A stretch of 64,000 bases of DNA from Nautilus pompilius (GCA_018389105.1 JACATO010000589.1:1972001-2036000); one strand, 5' to 3'. Numbered from the stretch's first letter, positions 11,431 to 23,944 are shown. Notes: generated by a model not told the origin, from the letters alone. Translations and numbers: made by a program.

Positions 11431-14400
11431 ACTGCTGCTTTTTTCTTATTATTATTATCATTATTATTGACTTTTCTAGTTCAGAAACTTTGTATTCGCG
11501 TAACTTTCCATCAGACTTACCGCATTTCTCACCGTGGTTAGTCGTGTCCCTGACAACAGCTCGTGCAAACCAAACAAGTTGGTTTTCCGTCCCCTTCCGC
11601 CGAGAAATACGGATTTCTCCCGTTTTACTTGAACCACACGACCTTCTCCGTCCGTTCTCTCTCTTCTTCGACAGCGACACGATTACCCCCTTATCGTTGC
11701 GTTCAAACTCGTCCTTGTGAGACCCTAACCCCCTTGGCCCCTCCCCCACTAACTCATCGCGGCTTCAGGAGGTTCGCATGGCGGAAACAGTTCTCAGCAT
11801 CCCGTTCGCTCGTCTAGAACAGGTTCTGGACGTTCTCTTTGGCTGTCCGACTGAAACAGCATCGCCATAATGGTATCCGGCCGAGATCTGAGCCTGGTCC
11901 CATCGCGTGAGGCATCTTAACTGGTGACGTCCGGGGTGGCCATATACGCACCCCTCCCAGAAGAAAGTGTCGCCCACCAACAAATTAAAGCCGAAAAATC
12001 CACTTATTTAATCGAACAGCTGATTGGGCCCCCCCCCCGGGTGGTAGACTAAAGATGCAGCCGGTTCCCAGTATTGACCGTTCAATGTCTTTTCCTGTCG
12101 GTCTTATGCTTTACTGGATAGAAACAAAGGACGAAATGTATTCATTACCAAAAGGAAGTTTGCTCTGAAGGGAGCATGCATATCTAAAGTAGCATTTTAG
12201 CATCATTTTTAGCGAGATCCCTTTCATTTGTCTTTGCGATGCCCAAGAAGTTTTTGGTGAGCTAGCTGATGCCAGGTGGACGATTCCAATTACCGTACAG
12301 GTAATGATGAAATCTTTTTTTTTCATTATACGCAAAGTTGGGACGACCCCCAATTAACCTATAAAAACAACGCAGTAATTTAACCTCGGCTGCTGAGGCA
12401 GAATTCACAATTCGTTATCTACATGCATCCACTCCCCCCCCCTAGAAGAAGCGTGTTTATCGTCGGTTCTATTTCATCTAATAGTACAGCTGTCCGGCCT
12501 CTTGGGAGTTACCGACCCTTTCTAGACCCCGGCCACGCCCCCTTCAAAACGCAAGCTGATGGCATATACTTCTCGAATTTGTGAAGAGTTTCTACCAAAA
12601 AAAGACAAGAAGAAAACCTGACATCTTAATGTGTGGGTATCACGAGGACGACCCTGGAGATCGTCACTTCTGTTATTATAAAACAAATGACGAATTAATA
12701 GCATCTTATTGTCACATTTCACACGCCCACACACACACCCTGTTATTTAACGATCACTTGAAGACCGGCTGAGATTCCGGCCCCGTTCACCTCAGGAAAG
12801 CAACTCTAGAATTCCATGCAGCACCGATGGCCGAATTTAGTATTGTTGTGGTGGTGGTGGGAGGAGGAGGCTTCTTGCTTAGCTTTGGCACAACTACTGT
12901 AGTGCATGGTAGGACGTGAGATGTTTCTAGTCGTGCAGCATTTAGGCTACGAATAGACGTGCGCGCACGTGTTCAAGAAGTTTAACCCTTGACCCCGCAT
13001 AGTTAAAAAAAAAAAAAATTCACATCAAATTGGCTACTTTGCTCGGATGCATTTCTTTCTCTCCTCTTTTTTTTCCCACTGTGCCATAATAGTAGGCTCC
13101 CAGATGCGACACCATGGCATCGCGGGTCTGCTGGCGGGTAGCCACGAATATTTCCTTCGCTGGCTGACCTTAGCCGCGGCTTTTCTCGCTCTTCCTCGAG
13201 TGCACCTGTCACGAAAGCAGCCCGAAGTAATCGGTGGAAACAGGTTCTGCGTGGCTACTAAAAAAGACAGAAGAAATACCAACAACGTACGACAAAGGCT
13301 TTTGTTCTAACGCCACCTGTCGAGTGGAAGGGGAGGCAAACGTGGGAAGAAGGCGAAAATGACTGCCGGTTGTTTTTTTATTTATTTAATTGCTCGGTTA
13401 ACGGTTGTTTTGTGCTGTGCGGTGAATTTGGGAAATCGTGGACCCTTCCTGTGAATACAGTCAGCCATTACACGATCCTCTTTCCCTTTTCTGGTCTTGT
13501 CTTTTCCCCACAGTCAGCTCGCTACTCCAGCAGAATTTTATTTTGTTGTTTGTTTGTTTGTTTTACTTTTCATACAGAAATCAGCCGGGTTAATCCCGAA
13601 GATTAGCGTCCGACCACCACCCATTTTCCTTCCCCTGTCCCATCGATTTTACGGTCGCCATCTTCCACATCTCGCCAAGGCGCGCGAGACCAGCCCGGTG
13701 TGGGGGGGGGGACGTTAGGTCTGCTCTACACCCTTAACTAATCCTCGCCGCCCGTGTTTTGTGTGTGTGACTGTAAATGTGTATTGGGGGTGGTAGGGTG
13801 TGTAACTGGGACTGGGAAACAGGAGCCTCTGGGCTCGGGGTATTTTTGGAGGGAGGAGACTAAGATCCCCAGCTGGAGGTCAGGGACTAATTGCTGGTCG
13901 AAACGTGGCACCGCGATGGACCACCATCACCTCGAGAATGGGGCTGTTTTGAGAAAGAGAAGATGCGCAATATAAACTGTATCATGGTTGATAATTTTTT
14001 TTTTTAAATACTGATTTTTATTATTAATTTTTTTTTCTCATTTAATTTTCATTGTTTTATTCTTTTCTGTTATTTCATCATTATCTTCTCTCTCTCTTAA
14101 AATCTCAATGTGGTCAGCGTTAATTCTCTCGTCTGTTCTGCAATATATCAAAAACGTGGAACGTGAGTAGAAATGGGTCAAGGATGATATATATATACAC
14201 ACGTATATATTATATATATATTTATACGACCGACGGCCTCTACCGAAAATCAGAGGGCGCACGTCCAACCGGCTATAAGACGTATTAGGAGGCAAGACGG
14301 AAGGACGGGAATGTTTTTTCCAAATATGGCGTTGACGGTAAGTAGACAGCCAGCCAGCCAGCCTTGTTTCTGGTGTCTTTGGAAGAGAGGAAAACGGGCG

Positions 14401-15414
14401 CCCTAACCACCGCCACCCCTGTCTAGTTTACAACTAGGTCAGTGATGGAAATAGCGGTTCGAGAATCCTGTATTTCCGCGCAAGAAAAAAAACCCCTAGA
14501 AAGGGGCAAAATTTTAAACCAGCGTGCGAAAGAGAGAAACTAGAGTTCACTGTATCTGTCTGTGCCGTCATTTAAAGTCACGTGGCTTCTGGGCAGACGC
14601 CGGGCTCATGCGCCACCGGATGGGAGGCCTCGCCATATTCAGACCGATCAGTTACTAAAAATTTCACAGAAAAAATCTATGGAATCGTATTGTTATTATT
14701 ATTGCTATCATAATAATATTATTATTAATACTAATGTTATTTTAACATTAAATAATTTTGATTTTCTTTAAAATCCTACCAAAATAAAATGCAAAAAAAA
14801 AAAACGACAACAACAACAACATTATGTTAATAGATTTATTAAACTGTGCAGGTTAGTGATATCCGAAATATTCTACAGTTATATTTTCCTGCTTAGTTGA
14901 TTGGTTGATTGGTTGTTCATTAGGTCCACCCTCTTAGTTGATTACTTCTGCGCTCGGTCCATGCCCTTAATCGATTGGTTTGATCATAAATTGTTCTCTC
15001 GCTTGCATAGTTGCTTAATTCGGTTGGTTGCCTGACGTTCGCTATTCACTAATCCAGTTAGCTGCTTAGTTGGTTCGTTATTTTATTATCTACCTGCCGT
15101 ATCAATACTTGCTTCATCTGTTAATCGGTTATGTTTGTTTAGTTGTCAGATCGGGTGTGTAAGTAGTTCGTCAGTTGTACAGTTGCTTGGCATGTCGCTT
15201 TCTTGATTGGTGGGTTTCTTGCTTCATATCTTCCCTTTCAGGCTGCTTAGTTAGATTATGTGGCTTTTGGCTGCTGGCTACCTGTTTAATTCGGGTTTTT
15301 TCTTTGTTGGTCGCTTTCACTGAGGCGTTGCTGATGGCTTTATTAGCTATTTCCTTTCTTGAGTGTGTGTGTGTTGTCTAATTGGCTTTTCAGGTAAGTC
15401 AGCGAATGACAAAG
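11431..15414. other. CpG-normal non-coding stretch
   Basis: No gene is recognised. CG dinucleotides become common right after the hAT relic. Open frames at 11.49-11.98 kb and 13.0-13.7 kb are low-complexity or overlap each other in several frames and match nothing I know. Short simple repeats include (GTTT)n at about 13,540-13,565 and AT runs at 14,187-14,222. A TATA-like box and possible mini-exon at 14,274-14,337 are listed separately. Confidence 0.55.
14274..14337 (+). promoter_or_regulatory. Candidate TATA box and 27-nt first coding exon
   Basis: A TATAA at 14,274-14,278 is followed by an in-frame pair of ATGs (14,311 and 14,326) and a near-perfect splice donor, TTGACG|GTAAGT, with the exon ending at 14,337 in phase 0. 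The implied peptide is only nine residues (MFFPNMALT). No downstream exon is recognised, so this may be coincidence. Confidence 0.15.
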
Positions 15415-15625
15415 AGTCTCTCTCTCACTCTCTGTACTGACGTCATCTCTCTCTCTCTCTCTCTCTCTCTGTACTGATGTCATCTATGTCTCTGTACTGA
15501 TGTCATCTATGTCTCTGTACTGACGTCATCTCTCTCTTTCTGTACTGATGTTATCTATGTCTCTGTATTAACGTCACCTCTCTCTCTCTGTACTGATGTC
15601 ATCTATGTCTCTGTATTAACGTCAC

Positions 15626-15656
<31 letters not shown>

Positions 15657-15657
15657 T
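15415..15657 (+). repeat. CT-rich array A with CTGTACTGACGTCATC units
   Basis: About eight units of 23-25 bp have the form tatgtctctgtactgatgtc plus atc, with variants tgacgtcatc, tgatgttatc and taacgtcacc, separated by pure CT runs and ending in (GT)n. Two units contain the full 8-bp palindrome TGACGTCA (the CRE consensus); others carry one-base variants. Two related arrays occur at 16.6 kb (inverted) and 24.8-25.6 kb. Confidence 0.93.
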
Positions 15658-15989
15658 TAATAATCCACTGTAAGAACAGTTAAACTCGGTTATTTACTAT
15701 ATTTTGAAGCTTTTGCTCTGTGGCTTTGTAAATAAAAGTTCATGGGTTGACTTCAGGCCTTAAAAAATAAAAAAAACTTTGAAAAGTAGCATGTCACAGT
15801 TCGTTTATCGCATAAAAATCATAATAACATCATGTCTTGCCATCTGATCTATCGTATCAACTGTCAGAAACTAAAACGGAAGTCGGTGCTTATTCTCATT
15901 TGCTAACGAACCTGTCACGTCAAAAAATAGCAACTGTCAGCATTTTTCACAAATAATTCTAGTACTTTACACTGCCTTACTTCATATAT
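15658..15989. other. Non-coding spacer
   Basis: AT-rich sequence between array A and the foldback element. I see no gene or repeat in it. Confidence 0.5.
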
Positions 15990-16190
15990 AAGTGGGGAAG
16001 ATCGCCAGGGCCAGTTGTTACAGGGGTAAATTGTTACAGCATCAGTAATTTCTAATTAAACATATAGATGAGGTTATGATCGACGTCACTTGAAAGCCAA
16101 AAGCATGACGTCGATTATAGTTTTAATTAGGAATTACTGGCGCTGTGACAACTAGCCCCATGTAGCGAGTAACCCCGGTTGTCTCCACTT
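15990..16190. mobile_element. Foldback (inverted-repeat) MITE-like element, about 200 bp
   Basis: The two halves are inverted copies of each other. The left arm reads aagtgggga, then caggggtaaattgttacagc and cagtaatttctaattaaa, into tcgacgtca; the reverse complement of the right arm reads aagtggaga, then atggggctagttgtcacagc and cagtaattcctaattaaa, into tcgacgtca. The turn is about 17 bases between TCGACGTCA and TGACGTCGA near 16,080-16,115. It has no coding capacity. The whole element would fold into one long imperfect hairpin, as foldback MITEs do. No clear target-site duplication is visible beyond flanking AT. Confidence 0.8.
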
Positions 16191-16623
16191 GCAATGATTA
16201 GAAACAAAACTTTGCTCTTTAATGATTGTTATTTTTAATTCGCGTCGGTATAATCTGACATTAAACAGCTGGAACACATTTTCACCAGTTAGAACTGCTA
16301 AAGGTTGAGATGAAACCATCACCGGGCTCTAGTACCTAGAGTCAATCTGATTCAATTAGGAGTCGGACAGCTCTCGATTCACATCTAAAGACAAGCAGTG
16401 GAAAATTGAAGTGATTTGTGCCGATTATTGCTTCCGGTGTCATGCATCTCCCCGCCCAACTAGTTTTTCGGGAACCCCGCCGACCTCAACAATCGGGTGA
16501 AACAGGGAAGACTCAAAACATAATTTCTCTCTACCTTCTCGCTTTTTAAATCTCTTGAAGGCGTCTTGTTTGACAGATAACGAAAGACAGCCTTTATTTG
16601 TATTGAACATAAAAAAGCCAACG
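16191..16623. other. Non-coding spacer
   Basis: Between the foldback element and array B I see no coding or structural signal. An open minus-strand frame that runs into array B is generated by the repeat. Confidence 0.5.
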
Positions 16624-16760
16624 AAGAAGAAAAGAGAGAGAGATATGACGTCAGTACATAGAGAGAGATGGAGAGATATTACGTCAGTACATAGAAAGAT
16701 ATATGACGTCAGTACATAGAAAGAGATATGACGCCAGTACATAGAGAGAGAGAGAGAGCA
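16624..16760 (-). repeat. GA-rich array B with GATATGACGTCAGTACATAG units
   Basis: Four units of about 25-30 bp are the reverse complement of the array A unit (ctatgtactgacgtcatatc on the minus strand). Two keep TGACGTCA intact; the others are TTACGTCA and TGACGCCA. GA runs separate and end the units. The orientation is opposite to array A, with the foldback element lying midway between them. Confidence 0.92.
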
Positions 16761-18046
16761 GCAGCAAGGACAATGATCCTTTAAAAGAAGTGCTACTCTG
16801 ATGGTTTTCCAGATGTACCAGAAATCTGTAACATTCTTTTGTTTCTTTTTTTTTTTTATAGGTTATCGCTAGGTCAGTATGTGACATTTCGGCGACCGGT
16901 ACGATGTTGTTGTTGTTTGTTGTTTTTTTTTTAACTTAATAAACGGTTGTCGGTATTAGGGGTTGGTTGCTATTCGACGTAAGACAGCAATCGTTCACCT
17001 AATTTGATAGGGGCGTTACTCGACGGCAGTAGTAGAAAGAAGGATAGGTTTCTTTATGTCTTTCTTTCTCTACCCGCGTCGCCCAAATAGTCTCCGGAAT
17101 TTTTCTATTAAAGCCAACCTAGGGAACAACGTTAATGTGAAGGTCAGTTTCTCCCACCCACCCCACTAAACAAAACACATGGTTAACAAAGCAATTGATT
17201 GTCTTCTAAAATCGTCGATTTCACATGTAAACGCACTCGCTTTTCTAAAGAACTGTTTTATTCAGTCCGGTCCTGGTGTCGATAGACTTTCCTGTCCTGC
17301 AACTCAAAGTTTATCTGGGGACTTAATTGAAAGGTTCAATTTGTTTTGAAGGTAGGTGGACTGTTGAACAGATCTCACTTTTAGAACGAAAACATCTCGG
17401 ATTCTCTTGGTAGAGTGAATCATAATCTAAAACTGTTTTGATGACAGGCTGGACATTTGTATACCTTTTGTTTATGTTTTTTTTTTAAATTTTATTTTAC
17501 ATAGTAACATGGTCTGTCAGTCAGGGTTACGCACTGACTTTCTGCACCCCTGCAAATAACTGTAACTGCTGCAGTTTCTTAATAACGTGGAGAAGAGTTC
17601 CCAACTAACCCCTGCTTTCTGTATATCACATATCAGCAATAACTTTACCGCTGTTCGTTCTTCAGTAGTTAGAGTCGCGTGGGAAGGAAGGGCGTGGCTG
17701 GCCCGTACGGTCGTGGGCATTCGTACTATGTTGATTCGTGATGTTGCTAACTGAGAACTCGGCATCCTTAAAATTCTATGACTGCCTGAGATGAGAGGGA
17801 GGTTGGGGCGACCTTGGTGATGCGACAGATTAGTTAGGTTTTTCGCCTGTTGTATATTTCCTTTGTTCTTGTTCCAAATACGGTTCATACTCTACGTTCG
17901 AAAATCTGGTTTGAGCTCATCTTGGATTAAAATGTTTGTTTATTTTTGAACATAATAAGCTGCTCGTTTATCGTATTCTCTGCTGCGATTCCGCGTTCCG
18001 GTGTTCACACACAGGATTAAATTCCACGTATACAGACTCTGCAACA
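16761..18046. other. Non-coding stretch
   Basis: I recognise nothing coding here. A 123-codon open frame on the minus strand at 17,517-17,888 has no familiar motif and no supporting context. Confidence 0.5.
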
Positions 18047-18270
18047 GCAACCGGCCCGGTGGGGCAGGTGGTAGCGGGTTAGCTCCGTAAGGGGACCGTT
18101 GCCCTGTACCGGGTTCGATCCCAGGTTGGGGTCGGAGGAGACTTGTCCGCTGTTGATCGCCATAGCGTGAAACAGCTGTACGGCAATTCCTTGGTGCCCG
18201 ACGTGAGAGAGACCTCCCGGGTCCTTGGGGCCCACGGTGTCGTGTGGACCGGGCGGCTCGACGAACATCT
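18047..18270 (+). mobile_element. tRNA-derived SINE (head region)
   Basis: The plus strand has a tRNA-like 5' part with a polymerase III B box, GGTTCGATCCC, at 18,112-18,122 and an A-box-like ggtggtagcgggttagc about 45 bp earlier at 18,067-18,083. The T arm (CCGGG TTCGATC CCAGG) pairs at four of five positions; the anticodon arm is poor, so this is not a working tRNA. Non-tRNA sequence follows to about 18,270, where I put the limit only roughly. The minus strand reads PGIEPGT through the B box, a common signature of SINEs in spurious gene models. The family is unknown. Confidence 0.6.
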
Positions 18271-18363
18271 CTCAGTAACGAAGAGGAGTCGACGGAGAAC
18301 GGACCACTCGTCTTTACGGGATGCGATGCCACTGGCAGAGCCTCGTTCGGAAGTCCAACTCGC

Positions 18364-18696
18364 TCAAAAAAAGGTAACGTTCATCTTTGTGCAGCGGAAT
18401 AACATCAGCGGATTCCTGAAGAATACCACGTTTCTGGAGGAACAGCCAGGAAGCGTTACCCGAATCTCTCCAGTTTTCCGACTGAAAGCAGCCACACAAG
18501 CGATGGTAGTTGTTGGCCACCTCAGCCGTTCAGATGACCAGAATCGGATCTCCTCTTCAGACAGGGCAGCGTTCAGCCTGATGCGAAGGACGAACCTCCT
18601 AGCATCAACCGGATCGAACGAGTCGTCATCGAAGTCTTCAGGTTTTACCGGCTCTGCTGCCTTCTGATCCGCCCTGCTTTGTCGGGGGCGACTTAC
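18364..18696 (-). other. Open minus-strand frame of 110 codons, unknown
   Basis: A stop-to-stop frame without an early ATG reads, among other things, EPVKPEDFDDDSFDPVDARR, then LRIRLNAALSEEEIRFW. It has an acidic stretch followed by a mixed, protein-like composition and is GC-rich. It directly abuts the SINE on its 3' side. It could be a decayed exon or part of a transposon; I do not recognise the family, and no clear acceptor or donor pair defines it. Confidence 0.2.
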
Positions 18697-21600
18697 TCAC
18701 GTGAAGCAGAATTTAGCGGCCTGGTTTGCACCGAGTCCCGCCATCGCTTTACTTTCTATGTCGAGAGGCCGGGTCACGCGGAGAGACGGTGCTAGAAGAC
18801 GGGGGGGGTCGCACGATGTCACTTAAACTTGTTCTCTATATCCGTTCCTTCTTAATTTTGTAATATAGTTTCAAAAATAAAACTATTCTGGTTTTATAGA
18901 TTTTGAGGCGGTAAAGCGTCGCCTTGGTAAATACGTTAAAGTAAGCTGTTCGCTCAAGTTAATTAGCATAAATAAACCGGAGTGATTTCGTGTTTAAAGG
19001 GATTATATTACGTACAACGGTGAACTTCGCCCAGAAGGGGTCATGCAACCAGTCAAATTGTTTGACGCTGCAATACCAAGATTTTCGGATGTTTCGGCTG
19101 ATATAAAATTAATTTCTGTTTGAAGAACGTTTATTGCCACCGAAGAATGCCTCTCGTTTGGCGGACTTTCCGGGCACCATGTTCATTAAGGCATTCGAGA
19201 CTTATAATATCTCTAAAGGTTTCTTTATTTCCTAGTTCTTGCTTTGTCTACTTTGATATAGCGACCGGAAGTCGGCCAAATGAGAGCTGAAGTGTGCTTC
19301 TCTTACTACTAACCATCTAATTCATTATAGCTTTCATCTTCTCTGAAGGTATGTAGAGTAAATCAGGCAGATCTGATGTTGGGTGAGCGGAGCAAACGGT
19401 CTTTAGCAACAGTAAATGTCAATCAGTTCAACATCCGCATTGAATAACCGTCGCAATTCTGTATCAGCTGCAATGATTCTGTTCCCACTTTCTCATAAAA
19501 GTGTCTTTTGAAAAAGAAGTAAAAAGTTTGGTTTGGTTTTAAGTTAACTACCACAGTGGCGCGTGGAGATCAAAACTTTCACAGAAGCGACTTTATAAAT
19601 CTGACTCGGTGTCAATAATTGAAGGATTTTCTTGATGTCCACACCCCCTAAAACCTTAATTATTCCTATCGGATACGTTAAAATCTAGAAACCACCTAAT
19701 GTCGTATAGATTTCACGTAAAGATTGAACTTTTCGCTAATACGTGTTTACGCAGTGGCGTGCCTGGATATAAAGGAAGAGGTTGGACCGTCCAGGTATCG
19801 CGATGGACTTTCAAATTAGATAAATTACGATACGATGATGCGAAATTATCGACCGTTGGAGACTTTGGACTGCTGTTCTTCTAAGTGCCTACCATTTATA
19901 AAATGCGCAGAACCAACTCACTTGCCCATTGTCCGGCTTCTCTTGTTCGCGAAACACCGGGTCAGCTCTAGCCAGCCATTCTCGTCTCTTCTCACTTTCC
20001 ACACTTTCATTTTTTTATTTATATTACCGGCAGGTAACGTACAGAACCGCAACGAGCTCTTCTCTAGATCTTTCCTGTGTGAACATTCAAAAATATCGCG
20101 ATCGACAACCATTGCGTTTCGGATTAAACTCCAGCAGAGATTTTCTTTTTTTAAATCCGCGTGGCCATTCGTAGTAAACCGAAAACAGCTGACTTTGCTG
20201 TGTTTCCATACGTCACTGTAACTGATCCACTTCCCCGGTTACTTCTATCTACGCCTCCAATCGGTATTTGTGTTGATCGTATTTTTCTAAAATTCTTATT
20301 TTACAGGAATTGTATTTATTACTTGTTAATTTTTTTTTTGTTTCTTTTACTCTTCTCGTGCCGTGTAAAGCGGGCTAAGCTACCAGGTTTCCCGTTTATC
20401 GACTCTGCTTCATCGAAGCCACCGGGCACCAATTCGTGAATCTCCTTGCGGCTTCCACGCTGATCTTCGCGGAACTGCGCAGTATACTTTTCTCTAGATC
20501 GCCTGGCAGACTTTACGGTCTTCATTCATCGCTCTTCCTAAGGCCTGACTCGGTGATTTATTAGTTCAGAGTCTAACCGGTTTATGCTCCTAAACATGTC
20601 ACCTTTCTTATAAGGAATATTACAGCTGCCCACTGCTACCCTGTCCCCGGTGCGCATACTGTGGTATTACGTTGGCTGTCAGTTAATCAAGCAAAAATAG
20701 TCCAGAGCAGTCCACGCACGGGCCATCTGGAACCTAATAGGGTATGGAGCAATTATCAATCATTTTAAACTATTTTCGCCATTGAAAAGACGCAGAAAAA
20801 AATCCTGTAGAGTTTAGAAATTATTGCAAGTCTCGCTTTCGTCATATTTTCGATAATTTTTCATATTCGCTTAGCATAACAATTCCAATTAATTAACCCT
20901 TTAAAAAAAATCTTTTCTTTTGCAAGTTATCTTCTCGCTTCTTTCTGTGTTGCGAATCTACCTGTGAATAGGTATGTCGTAGCAGGACAGAAAGACTGCG
21001 AATAACTTGGGAGGGGATGCGAAAGGGATCTAAGTATGTCAGAGAAGATCCAGTGATTGCGATCTTGAGCTCTGAGGAGAGTTAAGGTAGGAAAAGTAAT
21101 GATGCTAATTCATCTATTTAAAGAAAGAAGAATGTTGCCGTATCTTATTGGGAGTACGAAATGTCATCTTAGTCGAAGTAAACATCAAGTGGGATGGGAG
21201 GGTGGAAGATTTGGGGTAGAAGTGGAGGCATAATACCGTTATGGGGGGAAAGATAAACAGACACAAAGCAAAAATTGCCATATATCTTTCTTATGCAAAA
21301 GAGATCTTCATTAATGCGATTCAGCGAGAGTTTATCTAATATAATGAATAACATGCGAGGTCTTATTTTCTCCGGTTTTCGATCATGAAATCAGCCCCGT
21401 GGCGGGAATCTGAAAGCTTTCCAAGACAGTAAACACGTTTTTTATTTGTTTTCAGTAACAGCGGGGGAGGGAACTCGTGAAGACAACGGGAGTTAGCTGC
21501 CGCAGACTATCTTGTTCAACGATAGGGAGCGCACCGCTTCGTTAGTAAACAAACGGGTGGCGAGTCGTCTGCGTTCTCGTTTGTGCGCGTGAAAGACACA

Positions 21601-22709
21601 CACACACACACACACAGCATAAATAACCAGGGGGGGGTTGGCACCCATCGGCTGCACGTACATCGATCGGGAGTCTAAAAAAAGACACAGTGGCTTCCCA
21701 CCCACCGTCTTGGTAGGCGGCACCGGTCCTGAGTTTGCCGAACGTGTTACGTCACAGCATTCCGCTGTGGTTCCTTTTTGTTGTTGTTGTGTTGTTATTG
21801 TTATTGTTGTTGTTGTTGTTGTTGTTGTTGTTTGCATGTGTTTTCGGAATTCGTCCCCAGCCAGTTATTGTGTCTCCCCCCCCCCGCCCAGACACCTTTA
21901 AAGGGTTTGCTTGCTTCTGCGTCTGCTTTTCCTCTGCCGGGGTCTGGTTCGGTTGAGGGGGGGGGCCAAGGAACTTTCGCAGCGAGACGGGGGTCCCGGG
22001 GGTCCTCGGGGGTGAGGGGGCTATATCAGCCCCTCCCCGGATAAGCAATTCAGAAATTAATCTTAGAAGCGAAGCGAACACACGAAGTTGGCACCGGGTC
22101 ACCCGACACGGTGTTGCACGTGCTCCGTCCACTACTCCGAGCTTCGACTAAATACTCCCTTTTCGTAATAATAATAATAAAGTGACAGCTAAGAAATTGT
22201 TTAGACAATCCAAAAGTTTGTTATTTACCAGGGTCTTCCAAATGACGGGTTTATTATTCCATCGCGACGATGCTACTTCAGATGGTGGGGGGGTGTGTGT
22301 AATATGGACATGTCCGGCCTGTCCAATTCATTCTTCACCGTAAAAGTACAGGTCACTCACTGCAACTTTTGCTCGATGACATTGTTTCTGATTGTCCTGT
22401 TATGTATAGGTTTCAACCGTATTTATATTTAGAGGTGTATGCTGTAACACTGATTCTCCCTGACCCATATCTCACTACGAAAATAATCTAGATGTCTTCA
22501 AACCCATTTTTGTAACATTGTAACAATTAGAAGATAAATGTGATCTCCACGTCGTGTAGCATTTTTCCCTAGCGTAACAATAAACAAAATAGCTGATTGT
22601 ATATGTTTTAGCCTTCGGAATAGAGATCAACTTACAAATTGTTTTAAAAATAAGAAAATATATACCTCGTTTATTATAAATCAGCTGGTTTTGATATGTT
22701 AACTCTCTA
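18697..22709. other. CpG-normal non-coding stretch with simple repeats
   Basis: No gene is recognised. It holds (CA)n at about 21,597-21,617, (GTT)n at about 21,776-21,832 and several G or C homopolymers near 21,870-22,015. Open frames around 21.5-22.1 kb are products of the (GTT)n tract. Confidence 0.55.
21776..21832. repeat. (GTT)n microsatellite
   Basis: GTT/TTG trinucleotide run with few interruptions. Confidence 0.93.
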
Positions 22710-22965
22710 GCCTGTCGTCTAGGTTTAGTCCAACTTAATTTATCAGCAATGGTGAGAAAGGGAAGATCATGGCCTGAAATGCAAGCACTTCTTGGGGTGC
22801 TGATAGGAGATGCCTTTGGACAGTCTACAGTGGTAATACCTTGCCTAGGATGGAGTATGACAGTGAAGCATAGGATGCCTGTGCGTCTACAAGAACCTGC
22901 ATGATCTCGGTTTTGTTCAAAATCAAGCCGCGATATATATAATTGGTGCCCCAACAGCACAACTA
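22710..22965 (-). repeat. Unnamed dispersed repeat, copy 1
   Basis: This stretch is clearly related to 23,945-24,245. On the minus strand both contain, in the same order, a GGTGCTT/GGGGCACC-like start with AATTATAT, then GT(T/C)TTGTA.(A/G)CGCAC.(A/G)GCAT, a (C/T)ATATTCCACC-like block, GGCAAGGTAT/GGCGAGATAT, then CATCTCCTA and TTAGTCTGG/TTAAGTTGG. Identity is moderate, suggesting old copies of one element. The minus-strand translations are also alike (for example RTGILCFTVILHPRQGI here against RTSILYFVVIFHLGRDI in copy 2). The family is not recognised. Confidence 0.7.
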
Positions 22966-23944
22966 TCGCCAGTATTTTGAGAAAAGATAATTTGTGTCTT
23001 AAGAGTAAAGCAATCGGATTGGCAGAAAAAAAGTAAACATCACACAGGTTATAGAACAAAGTGTTCTTTTTGTCGACTTAAACACAGCTAAATGAGAAAT
23101 TTGAGGGTAAATGGGCTGATGTAGGATCATGGGAGAGAACCACCGGCTGAAGCCAAGTAATCAGCAGTATATGGATAACATGTGTAGGGGGTTGGATCTG
23201 AAAAACTCGAAGAAACTAGACTAGAATCAACAAACGTGCGGAGAGATTTTCACAAGTTATCCAGGTATCTACAGGTACGGATTAGCGGTCTACGTTAAGG
23301 TGATTCTCTTTTAAGCGCTCGGGCTCATCGGAGGGGAGCGGCCACTCTAAAGACTCAGAAAGTAAACCAGTGACAGACGAATCTGCTGGATGAGCACTGA
23401 ACCAACCACTGCTGAGATAACAGTTTAGTTTATAGATTTAAATCGCCGTCCTTTTGGATGGGGGGGGCGTGAAGATAATAAATATTGTGGCACGTTGTAG
23501 ACCGCTAAGCAAGCAAGACCAAGGGAAATAACAGGTGGTGGAGGGGGGGAAAAGTTGTTACGAGTTTTGTCCCTTTATTACACTTTCAGCTACGACAACT
23601 TGAAAAGAGTCACAGACCACGCTACAGAGAGAGAGAGGGAGTCATTGTGTTAGAAGCTATCGCGAGACAATAACCTCCTGATTGACAAGCTTTGTTTTGA
23701 TCATTTATAAAATTAAGTAGAAATATTTGCCTAATTATCTGAAATTTTTAATTGATTTATTTGTAGTATAATTTGCTATCCATTTCTCATTTTCATTTGT
23801 AATATAGATTGAGTATTGAAAATTAATTTATTCCTACGAATAAATAGGAAAAACTAATTTCTTATCGCATAATCACAATGGGATCTCCGATGTTTCGAAA
23901 TGAAGACCTAACTTTGTCTACCAAGTTTATGCATTTGGTTGGCT
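22966..23944. other. Non-coding spacer between the two repeat copies
   Basis: No gene or RNA recognised. It has a short G homopolymer at about 23,460 and a GA run near 23,627. Confidence 0.5.

Noticed and set aside
18050-18135. Functional tRNA gene
   Set aside because: B box is good but the anticodon arm does not fold properly and non-tRNA sequence continues, so a SINE head is more likely.
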